Notes under the pieces: generated by a model | The model's database searches: none | Told to the model about the DNA's origin: nothing | Seen by the model: only the letters and a program-made list of their open reading frames with translations | Assembly (NCBI GenBank): GCA_002684875.1 | Contig: NYVY01000062.1 | Location: 8,752-15,908, forward strand | Length of the DNA stretch: 7,157 nucleotides | DNA from: Pseudomonadota bacterium | GTDB lineage: Bacteria; Pseudomonadota; Gammaproteobacteria; Burkholderiales; Burkholderiaceae_A | Direction of reading: 5' to 3' | Part shown: in pieces, positions 1 to 5,548 of the stretch | How the letters are laid out: every line of letters starts with the position of its first letter | How positions within the stretch are numbered: the stretch's first letter is position 1 | Made by a program: the position numbers and the translations under genes

Positions 1-47
1 CTTTTTCCAATTGATCCAGTTGCTCCAAGAAGAGAGATCCATTTCAT
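1..47 (-). CDS. dxr: 1-deoxy-D-xylulose 5-phosphate reductoisomerase, N-terminal fragment
   Basis: Only the first 15 codons lie in the window; the gene continues past the left edge. The visible protein is MKWISLLGATGSIGK. The LGATGSIG stretch (residues 7-14) is the glycine-rich NADPH-binding turn at the start of DXP reductoisomerase, which in the family sits within the first 15 residues as it does here. The enzyme rearranges and reduces 1-deoxyxylulose 5-phosphate to methylerythritol 4-phosphate, the committed step of the MEP isoprenoid pathway in the cytosol. The ATG at 47 overlaps the TGA of cdsA as ATGA, and I see no Shine-Dalgarno sequence before it, so translation probably depends on coupling to cdsA. 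cdsA followed by dxr is the usual order in betaproteobacteria and pseudomonads, whereas E. coli has dxr before uppS. The call rests on a short fragment plus context. Confidence 0.85.
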   Translation of the reverse strand, partial: MKWISLLGATGSIGK

Positions 48-868
48 ATCTGGTTTAGTAGTAAGACTAAAACCAGTGAAGGAGATATAGCCAAACATGC
101 ATCAAATCTGTCAAAAAAACCACCATGTCCTGGAAGGATTGATCCAGAGTCTTTTACTCCAGCATTTCTTTTTAGCAAGGATTCAAACAGGTCAGCATAA
201 ATAGAAATGATCAAAAGTATTATGTTTGAAACTATTAATAACATGAGTCCAAAATTTTGATAAATAAAGAACTGCCAAGTGTTTTCTATGAACACCAAAG
301 TTATACTGTATAAGAAAAGCATAAAGATACCTCCAAAAACACCTTCCCATGTTTTGTTAGGACTAATAGATGGGTTTAACTTTTTTTTTCCAAATTTCTT
401 TCCAAAAAAATAACCAGATGAATCGATAATCCAAGCTACACATATAATAGAAAAAAAGAATACGACACCTATATCAAATGCTTTGGTCAACCCTAAAAAG
501 CTTACAAGTGAAAAGATAAAGGCACTAGATACTGACAGTAAGTTTTTTATTGGTAGTTTTTTGAATACAATAAGAGGTACAACAAATAGCCAATAAAAGG
601 TTCCAAAAACCAATAAAGTAATGACAAGCTCATTTGAGGGGTTTCCATGAAGTAGAATTAGCGCGGAAGAAAAAAATAATGCTATCGACAACATCTTTTG
701 CGTATGTGTTGTTTTATGTAAACCCACCCATTCCCAAAGTATTATTGAATGGAAAGCCAAGAGCATATAAGGAAAGAAAACTCCATCGTAAAAAAAAAGA
801 AAAGAAAACGTTACCGTTATCAAAAAAAAAGCAGTGTAGAATCTTTGGAAAAGGATATTTTTTTTCAT
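44..868 (-). CDS. cdsA: Phosphatidate cytidylyltransferase (CDP-diglyceride synthase)
   Basis: This inner-membrane enzyme makes CDP-diacylglycerol from phosphatidate and CTP, the precursor of all main phospholipids. The 274-residue protein is very hydrophobic, with about eight apparent membrane segments spread over residues 8-225 and one at the C-terminus. The family signature is complete near the end: K233-R234, K239-D240, then PGHGG (246-250), D253-R254 and D256, matching S-x-x-K-R-x4-K-D...H-G-G-x-x-D-R-x-D. The conserved SPNKTWEG loop is at 169-176, preceded by DSSGYFFGKKFG. The ATG at 868 lies 32 bases after the uppS stop and has no clear Shine-Dalgarno sequence. The TGA stop overlaps the dxr start. 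Several long A/T runs, such as nine T at 381-389, encode Lys and Phe codons and do not break the frame. Length and motifs look normal for the family. Confidence 0.97.
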   Translation of the reverse strand: MKKNILFQRFYTAFFLITVTFSFLFFYDGVFFPYMLLAFHSIILWEWVGLHKTTHTQKMLSIALFFSSALILLHGNPSNELVITLLVFGTFYWLFVVPLIVFKKLPIKNLLSVSSAFIFSLVSFLGLTKAFDIGVVFFFSIICVAWIIDSSGYFFGKKFGKKKLNPSISPNKTWEGVFGGIFMLFLYSITLVFIENTWQFFIYQNFGLMLLIVSNIILLIISIYADLFESLLKRNAGVKDSGSILPGHGGFFDRFDACLAISPSLVLVLLLNQI

Positions 869-900
869 TTTTTAAAACAATTAATCAGGTATAGAAAAAA

Positions 901-1686
901 TCAATTACCACACTTAACTACCTGTCTTTTTTCTTCTGGTGTTTCTATAAGGTTATTTGTTTCACTCGTTCCGCCAAATTTTCTTTTCCTACTGTAGTAA
1001 AAATCGACAGCCATCTTTAAATGATTTTCGTTAAAATCAGGCCAGAAGGTGTCAGTAAAATATAACTCTGTATACGCTAAATCCCAGAGTAAAAAATTAC
1101 TCAGTCTTTTCTCTCCACCAGTTCTTATGAAAAGGTCTGGTGATGGGGATTCAGACAGTGATAAATGTTTTGAAAAAATTTCTTCTGTTAGGGAGTTATA
1201 ATTTTTCAGCAAGTCGGGGTCATTTTTTATAAGATTTTTAATTCCTTGCACGATATCCCACTTGCCACCGTAATTAAAACAAATATTAAGTTTTAATCCT
1301 TTATTGCTTCTTGTCTTCGTCTCCGAAACATTCATAGTATTAATCAGAGATTTTGGAAGGCCATATTTATCACCCACGAATGTTAATCTAACTCCCTGAT
1401 TATCGAGCTTAGTTAGTTCATTGTTTATCGTACGGACAAACAAAGTCATTAAGAAATTAATTTCAGACTTACTACGTGCCCAGTTTTCTGAGCTAAAAGC
1501 AAATACTGTTAAAAATCCAATACCCATTTCAGTGCAGTTTCTCACAAGATTTTTCAGACTTTCTACACCTTGTTCGTGACCAAGATTTCTTGGAAGCCCC
1601 CTTTCTTGTGCCCACCGCCCGTTTCCATCCATAACTACTGCGAGATGTTTTAATGATAAACTGTAGTTTTCTAACTTATCTTGCAA
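901..1686 (-). CDS. uppS: Isoprenyl transferase (undecaprenyl diphosphate synthase), TTG start
   Basis: This cis-prenyltransferase extends farnesyl diphosphate with isopentenyl diphosphate to give C55 undecaprenyl diphosphate, the lipid carrier for peptidoglycan and surface polysaccharides. The 261-residue product has the catalytic motif MDGNGRWA at 19-26 with D20 as the essential Mg/diphosphate aspartate. FSSENW is at 64-69, NYGGKWD at 138-144, IRTGGEKRLSNFLLW at 187-201, and the terminal RKFGGTSE follows at 235-242. All are typical of bacterial UppS. The start is TTG at 1686: an in-frame TAA sits two codons upstream (1692-1690), and the first ATG in frame is the methionine inside the MDGNGRW motif, so no other usual start codon fits. 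A GGA seven bases before the TTG may serve as a weak ribosome site. The gene starts 24 bases after the frr stop, within the same operon as cdsA and dxr. Confidence 0.97.
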   Translation of the reverse strand: MQDKLENYSLSLKHLAVVMDGNGRWAQERGLPRNLGHEQGVESLKNLVRNCTEMGIGFLTVFAFSSENWARSKSEINFLMTLFVRTINNELTKLDNQGVRLTFVGDKYGLPKSLINTMNVSETKTRSNKGLKLNICFNYGGKWDIVQGIKNLIKNDPDLLKNYNSLTEEIFSKHLSLSESPSPDLFIRTGGEKRLSNFLLWDLAYTELYFTDTFWPDFNENHLKMAVDFYYSRKRKFGGTSETNNLIETPEEKRQVVKCGN

Positions 1687-1693
1687 TTTTTAT

Positions 1694-1696
1694 TCC
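1694..1696 (-). promoter_or_regulatory. Weak ribosome binding site for the TTG-started uppS
   Basis: GGA lies seven bases upstream of the TTG at 1686, within TTGGAATAAAAATTG. The match to the anti-Shine-Dalgarno sequence is short, but the spacing is right and it supports TTG 1686 as the start. This site could be coincidental. Confidence 0.35.
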
Positions 1697-1710
1697 AATA
1701 ACAAAAAACC

Positions 1711-2268
1711 TCAAACAGTCATTATTTCATTTTCTTTTGCGGATAGCAGTTGGTCTGCAATTCTAATCTTCTCATTTGTTAACTTTTGGATTTCGTCCTG
1801 TGACCTTTTATCTTCATCAGAAGAAATTTCTTTTTTCTTAAGAAGTTTTTTTGAAGCCTCATTTGCATCCCGTCTCACATTTCTTATCGATACTTTAGAG
1901 TCTTCAGAATAGCTTTTTACAACTTTAATAAGTTCTTTTCTCCTCTCCTGAGACAGAGGTGGCATGGGCACCCTAATTAGCCCACCAACTGAAGCAGGAT
2001 TTAAACCAATGTTAGATTCAAGAATAGCCTTTTCAATCAAGGGAATCATCTGTTTTTCCCAAGGAGTTACCGAAATCGTCTGTGAATCAAGCAACGTTAC
2101 CGTAGCCACTTGATTTATGGGTAATGAAGTTCCGTGATAATCGACCGATATTTGGTCTAGAATGCTGGGGTGTGCTCGCCCTGTCCTGATTTTCGCAAAA
2201 TCTTGCTTTAACACTTCTATAGCTTTATTCATTTTACGCTCAGCGTTTTGTTTTATATCATTTTCCAT
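1711..2268 (-). CDS. frr: Ribosome recycling factor
   Basis: RRF works with EF-G to split the post-termination ribosome so that its subunits can be reused. The 185-residue length equals that of the E. coli protein. Conserved parts are visible in order: KIRTGRAHPS at 26-35 (helical domain I), a beta domain at about 37-100 with the GLNP turn at 88-91, and RVPMPPLSQERRKEL at 99-113. The basic stretch IRNVRRDAN at 128-136 includes R129 and R132, which sit at the positions known to contact 23S rRNA. The C-terminal part is a long charged helix, completing the three-helix bundle. The ATG at 2268 is 12 bases from the pyrH stop and has no strong Shine-Dalgarno sequence, suggesting coupling to pyrH. 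The rpsB-tsf-pyrH-frr order is conserved across most bacteria. Confidence 0.98.
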   Translation of the reverse strand: MENDIKQNAERKMNKAIEVLKQDFAKIRTGRAHPSILDQISVDYHGTSLPINQVATVTLLDSQTISVTPWEKQMIPLIEKAILESNIGLNPASVGGLIRVPMPPLSQERRKELIKVVKSYSEDSKVSIRNVRRDANEASKKLLKKKEISSDEDKRSQDEIQKLTNEKIRIADQLLSAKENEIMTV

Positions 2269-2280
2269 AAGCTTTTAAGT

Positions 2281-3006
2281 CTAATCATTGAAGACAAATG
2301 TTCCTTCCTCTTTCCCCATAACTGCTGAGAGCAAAGCTCCACTTTTTGTGATTTTTATAACTTGAACGGGAAGCTTTTGATCCCTACAGAGTGCAAAGGC
2401 AGTTGCGTCCATTATACGAAGTTTTTTATTGATAACGTCATCAAATGAGATAGAATTAAACATTTTTGCGTTAGGATTTTTTTCGGGGTCACTTTCAAAA
2501 ATGCCTTCCACCCTGGTGGCCTTAATCAATAGCTCTGCACCAATCTCTGCTCCTCTTAGTGCTGCTGCTGTATCAGTGGTGAAAAAAGGGTTTCCAGTAC
2601 CCGCAGCAAAAATGATTATTTTTTTTTCTAAAAGGTACCTCATAGCCTTTTGCCTCATATACGGCTCAACAATTTGATCTATTCTAATGGCAGATTGAAC
2701 TTTCGCTTCAACATTCGCTTGTCTCATAGCATCTTGCAAAGCTATTGCGTTCATGACTGTTGCTATCATCCCCATATAATCTGCAGTAGCACGCTCAAGA
2801 CCAGTTGCACCTAATGCCACCCCACGAAAAATGTTACCTCCTCCAATGACGACCGCGAGTTCAACCCCTAAATCATAAACTTGCTTAATTTCTTTTACGA
2901 TAGAATCAATAGTTTGCTTATTTATACCAAATTGGCTGGAACCCATCAAAGCTTCACCAGAAAGTTTTAACAGAACCCTTTTGTATGGTTTTTTACTGGA
3001 GTCCAC
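2281..3006 (-). CDS. pyrH: Uridylate kinase (UMP kinase), GTG start
   Basis: PyrH phosphorylates UMP to UDP with ATP, feeding UTP/CTP synthesis. It is a hexameric amino-acid-kinase-fold enzyme, in the family usually activated by GTP and inhibited by UTP. The 241-residue protein shows KLSGEAL at 14-20 (phosphate-binding lysine and glycines), GGGNIFRG at 55-62, the ADYMGM segment at 75-80 and [16 protein letters not shown] at 136-151. The nucleotide-binding region [14 protein letters not shown] is at 167-180, and [10 protein letters not shown] follows at 197-206. Translation starts at GTG 3006: no in-frame ATG, GTG or TTG occurs between it and the upstream TGA at 3039-3037, and the next methionine is past the KLSGEAL motif. 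A GGA 11 bases upstream is a poor ribosome site. The gene follows tsf by 42 bases and precedes frr by 12. Confidence 0.98.
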   Translation of the reverse strand: MDSSKKPYKRVLLKLSGEALMGSSQFGINKQTIDSIVKEIKQVYDLGVELAVVIGGGNIFRGVALGATGLERATADYMGMIATVMNAIALQDAMRQANVEAKVQSAIRIDQIVEPYMRQKAMRYLLEKKIIIFAAGTGNPFFTTDTAAALRGAEIGAELLIKATRVEGIFESDPEKNPNAKMFNSISFDDVINKKLRIMDATAFALCRDQKLPVQVIKITKSGALLSAVMGKEEGTFVFND

Positions 3007-3048
3007 CTTATTTAAATTCCAAGTTTTAAAATCCTGTCATCAACTATA

Positions 3049-3942
3049 TCAATTTTTTGAGGCAGCCTTAGTTGCTGCAACTTCCTCGGCAAAATTTTCC
3101 GATTTTTTTTCTAATCCCTCACCAACAGTAAACAACTCAAAGGAAGCAACTTTGGCACCCACATTACTGAGCAGCTCACCTACGGTGATTTTTCCATCAT
3201 CTGCCTTAACGAAGACCTGACCAGTTAAAGAGACCTCTTTCAAATACTTATTTACCGCTCCAGCAACCATCTTTTCAACTATTTCTGGAGGTTTTCCGCT
3301 GGAAGCCGCCTTTTCCGCTGCAATTCTTTTTTCACTCTCAATCAATTCTGAATCAATTTCGCTAGCATTTACTGCCTTGGGTTTCATTGCCGCAATATGC
3401 ATTGCAATGTCTTTCCCTAACTCCTGATGACCACCAACTAAATCCACTAAAACACCGATCTTTGAACCATGTAGGTAAGATTGAAAAGAACCCTCTGCTC
3501 TTTTTATCTGAAACCTTCTGATTGAAATATTTTCTCCAATTTTTCCTATTAAATTAGCTCTAAATTGTTCTACTGTCTCATCATCGGTATACTGAATTTG
3601 CTTAAGGTCGCCGACTGTTAAACTATCTTGAGGAAGTTTGGTAATTTTTTCAGCTAAATTTCTTACAAATTCGATAAACTCATCATTTTTAGCAACGAAA
3701 TCTGTCTCACAATTAACTTCCAAGATACAAGCTTTTTGCCCTTCAACAAATATTGAAACTGCCCCTTCTGCAGTAATTCTAGATGCAGTTTTTCCAGCCT
3801 TTGAACCTAATTTTACTCGTAATACCTCTTCAGCTTTTTTTAAATCGCCACCAGCCTCAGATAAAGCTTTTTTACACTCCATCATTGGTGCATCAGTTTT
3901 GTCTCTGAGTTCCTTTACCTGTGAAGCTTTAATTTGACTCAT
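3049..3942 (-). CDS. tsf: Translation elongation factor Ts
   Basis: EF-Ts is the nucleotide exchange factor that releases GDP from EF-Tu. The 297-residue product has the N-terminal UBA-like domain (about 1-55) with [13 protein letters not shown] at 15-27. The TDFVAKND motif is at 80-87, whose D81-F82 intrudes near the EF-Tu Mg site, and [12 protein letters not shown] is at 133-144. Then come the core and coiled-coil regions, with [12 protein letters not shown] at about 205-216 and [11 protein letters not shown] near 225-235. The overall length and the N-terminal block resemble betaproteobacterial EF-Ts. The ATG at 3942 lies inside the end of rpsB, giving a 14-base overlap, and has a strong Shine-Dalgarno sequence within S2 codons. 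The TGA stop is 42 bases before the pyrH start. Confidence 0.98.
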   Translation of the reverse strand: MSQIKASQVKELRDKTDAPMMECKKALSEAGGDLKKAEEVLRVKLGSKAGKTASRITAEGAVSIFVEGQKACILEVNCETDFVAKNDEFIEFVRNLAEKITKLPQDSLTVGDLKQIQYTDDETVEQFRANLIGKIGENISIRRFQIKRAEGSFQSYLHGSKIGVLVDLVGGHQELGKDIAMHIAAMKPKAVNASEIDSELIESEKRIAAEKAASSGKPPEIVEKMVAGAVNKYLKEVSLTGQVFVKADDGKITVGELLSNVGAKVASFELFTVGEGLEKKSENFAEEVAATKAASKN

Positions 3943-4690
3943 TAGTTTCCACCTCTACAAACTCTTCTCCTGAAGGGTTATTTTCTTCATTATTCAAAAT
4001 TTCATCTACTGATTTTTTTTGGCCTTCTATTATCGCATCAGCAATTTCTTTAGCGTAGAGTTTTACAGCTCTACTAGAATCATCATTTCCAGGAATCACA
4101 TAATCAACACCAGCAGGAGAGTTGTTTGTATCAACTACACCTACGACTGGTATATTTAAGGCATTAGCTTCTTGTACTGCAATCTTATGATATCCAACGT
4201 CAATTATAAAAATCGCGTCAGGTAGAGCAGTTAAATCTTTGATTCCGCCTAATCCCTTATTGAGCTTTTCTAACGTTCGATTAAAGTTAAGTGCGTCTTT
4301 TTTTGTTAAAGTCTCAAGACCACCGTCCGAGACAACCGTTTCCATCTCTTTTAAACGAGTTATAGACGCTTTAACCGTTTTAAAATTTGTCATCATTCCG
4401 CCTAACCAACGCTGGTCTACAAATGGCATTCCACAGCGGCGAGCCTCTTCCGAAATAATATCCCGAGATGCTCTTTTTGTACTGACGAACATTATCACTC
4501 CTTTATTGCTCGCAAGAGTCTTAACATATTTTACCGACTCAGCAAGCTTTCTTACGGTTGATTCTAAATTTATTATATGAATTTTATTTCTGTGTCCAAA
4601 TATATGTGGCGCCATACCCGGGTTCCAAAAGCGAGTTTGATGCCCAAAATGAACTCCCGCCTCTAGCATTTCTCTCATTGATACAGACAT
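3929..4690 (-). CDS. rpsB: 30S ribosomal protein S2
   Basis: S2 is a late-assembling protein of the small ribosomal subunit that binds 16S rRNA and, in proteobacteria, docks S1. The 253-residue product starts [20 protein letters not shown], the classic S2 N-terminus. It continues with [13 protein letters not shown] (31-43), [17 protein letters not shown], and the block [20 protein letters not shown] leading into [12 protein letters not shown]. The acidic C-terminus contains EEFVEVE, a tail I associate with betaproteobacterial S2. The ATG at 4690 is preceded by GGAG at a six-base spacing and probably starts the operon. The TAA stop lies 14 bases inside tsf. The predicted 5' leader is only about 30 bases, much shorter than the structured leader through which S2 represses its own operon in E. 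coli. Confidence 0.98.
   Translation of the reverse strand: MSVSMREMLEAGVHFGHQTRFWNPGMAPHIFGHRNKIHIINLESTVRKLAESVKYVKTLASNKGVIMFVSTKRASRDIISEEARRCGMPFVDQRWLGGMMTNFKTVKASITRLKEMETVVSDGGLETLTKKDALNFNRTLEKLNKGLGGIKDLTALPDAIFIIDVGYHKIAVQEANALNIPVVGVVDTNNSPAGVDYVIPGNDDSSRAVKLYAKEIADAIIEGQKKSVDEILNNEENNPSGEEFVEVETNESN
3950..3955 (-). promoter_or_regulatory. Shine-Dalgarno of tsf embedded in the rpsB coding end
   Basis: GAGGTG sits seven bases before the tsf ATG at 3942, a strong match to the 16S rRNA 3' end. In the rpsB frame the same bases are the Glu-Val codons of the EFVEVE tail, so they serve both genes. It is the strongest ribosome site found in the window. Confidence 0.75.
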
Positions 4691-4696
4691 CTAAAT

Positions 4697-4700
4697 CTCC
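4697..4700 (-). promoter_or_regulatory. Shine-Dalgarno of rpsB
   Basis: GGAG lies six bases upstream of the ATG at 4690 (context CTGGAGATTTAGATG). Its spacing and match support ATG 4690 as the rpsB start. Confidence 0.7.
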
Positions 4701-4722
4701 AGTTTAAAAGTTTGGAAAAACA

Positions 4723-4728
4723 TATTAT
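4723..4728 (+). promoter_or_regulatory. Possible -10 element for map-glnD
   Basis: TATTAT matches the -10 consensus at five of six positions, but no good -35 box lies 16-18 bases upstream. A start about seven bases downstream, near 4735, would leave only about four bases before the map ATG at 4739, an almost leaderless mRNA. The hexamer overlaps the -10 of the opposing rpsB promoter. In AT-rich DNA such a hexamer may occur by chance. Confidence 0.25.
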
Positions 4729-4755
4729 TCTACTAGTTATGACGATATCAATCAA
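4727..4755 (-). promoter_or_regulatory. Putative sigma70-type promoter for the rpsB operon
   Basis: On the minus strand a TTGATT -35 box (4755-4750) and a TAGAAT -10 box (4732-4727) are separated by exactly 17 bases. They match the consensus hexamers at four and five of six positions. Transcription would start near 4720 and give a leader of about 30 bases before rpsB. The -35 box overlaps codons 4-6 of map on the opposite strand. This is the best promoter-like sequence I find upstream of rpsB; further promoters inside map are possible. Confidence 0.5.
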
Positions 4756-5548
4756 ATCTAAAGCAGAAATCACTAATATGCGAGTTGCAGGACGATTAGC
4801 TTCCGAAGTTCTAGATTTTATCACTCCTTATGTCAAAGCTGGTGTTACAACGGAAAAGTTGGATCAACTGTGCCATGATTACATGATTGAACAGCAGGGT
4901 ACAATACCAGCTCCGCTAAACTATGCGCCTCCAGGGTATAAACCCTTTCCGAAATCGATTTGTACGTCGGTTAATCATCAAATCTGTCATGGAATACCAG
5001 GTCAAAAACTTCTTAAGAATGGCGATATTTTAAACATTGACATAACAGTTATAAAAAATGGGTTTCATGGAGATACAAGCCGTATGTTTTTTGTCGGAAA
5101 ACCCTCTATCGCCGCTAAACGTCTTGTTGAAATAACGCACCAAGCAATGTGGAAAGGCATCAACCAAGTAAAACCAGGAGCTCGGTTAGGAGATATTGGA
5201 TCAGCAATTCAGGTCTTTGCAGAAAGCCACAATTATTCAATTGTAAGGGAGTTTTGTGGACATGGAATTGGAAAAAAATTTCATGAATCTCCACAAGTCT
5301 TGCATTACGGAACATCCAACACTGGAGAAAAACTAAAAGCAGGAATGACTTTTACAATTGAACCTATGATAAATCTTGGAAAAAAGGATGTTAAGGAAAT
5401 GCCTGACGGTTGGACAATCGTAACTAAAGATAGAAGTCTCTCAGCACAATGGGAACATACGATTTTAGTTACTGAAGAGAGTTATGAAGTTTTAACTATA
5501 TCTGATGGTAGTCCAGACAAATTTTCGACAAAAAAGGCTGACAAATGA
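4739..5548 (+). CDS. map: Methionine aminopeptidase, type I
   Basis: MAP removes the initiator methionine from nascent proteins after deformylation, in the cytosol at the ribosome exit. The 269-residue pita-bread-fold protein has all five metal ligands: D101 (in NIDIT), D112 (in GDTS), H175 (in GHGIG), E208 (in TIEPM) and E239 (in QWEH). The active-site histidines H84 (in CHGIP) and H182 (in FHESP) are also present. There is no zinc-finger N-terminal extension. I chose ATG 4739 because it gives MTISIKSKAEITNMRVAGRL, matching the usual N-terminus. A TTG at 4712 in the same frame would add nine residues unlike the family. No Shine-Dalgarno precedes ATG 4739. The last 15 or so residues (SDGSPDKFSTKKADK) form a polar tail. 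The gene is divergent from rpsB and overlaps glnD by ATGA, as in many beta- and gammaproteobacteria. Confidence 0.97.
   Translation: MTISIKSKAEITNMRVAGRLASEVLDFITPYVKAGVTTEKLDQLCHDYMIEQQGTIPAPLNYAPPGYKPFPKSICTSVNHQICHGIPGQKLLKNGDILNIDITVIKNGFHGDTSRMFFVGKPSIAAKRLVEITHQAMWKGINQVKPGARLGDIGSAIQVFAESHNYSIVREFCGHGIGKKFHESPQVLHYGTSNTGEKLKAGMTFTIEPMINLGKKDVKEMPDGWTIVTKDRSLSAQWEHTILVTEESYEVLTISDGSPDKFSTKKADK
5531..5537 (+). promoter_or_regulatory. Likely Shine-Dalgarno of glnD within map
   Basis: AAAAAGG ends seven bases before the glnD ATG at 5545, inside the last codons of map. It supports the overlapping ATGA start and allows glnD some ribosome loading of its own in addition to coupling. Confidence 0.5.

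Noticed and set aside
379..830. Long A/T runs in cdsA (for example nine T at 381-389 and nine A near 822-830) as possible phase-variation tracts
   Set aside because: They encode Lys and Phe codons expected at this base composition. The frame is intact, the gene is essential in bacteria, and no regulatory reason for switching is apparent.
869..900. Terminator in the gap between uppS and cdsA
   Set aside because: The 32 bases are AT-rich, with no inverted repeat able to form a stem.
634..997. Two plus-strand open frames opposite cdsA and uppS (634-894 and 749-997)
   Set aside because: Both are short, lysine/phenylalanine-rich and antisense to strongly supported genes. They have no family resemblance and no good start context; the complement of AT-rich membrane-protein DNA produces such frames.
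3007..3048. Promoter-like sequence between tsf and pyrH (TTGATG followed by AT-rich bases)
   Set aside because: No -10 hexamer with good match and proper spacing follows, and a 42-base gap inside a conserved operon needs no separate promoter.
2429..4580. Plus-strand open frames opposite pyrH, tsf and rpsB (2429-2677, 2981-3220, 3638-3937, 4239-4580)
   Set aside because: They are low-complexity Ser/Ala-rich translations complementary to conserved genes, with no motifs and no operon context.
4695..4717. Apparent hairpin or repeat near CCAGTTTAAAAGTTTGG in the rpsB leader
   Set aside because: Only three outer base pairs match before mismatches. The AGTTT direct repeat is five bases long and expected by chance in AT-rich DNA.
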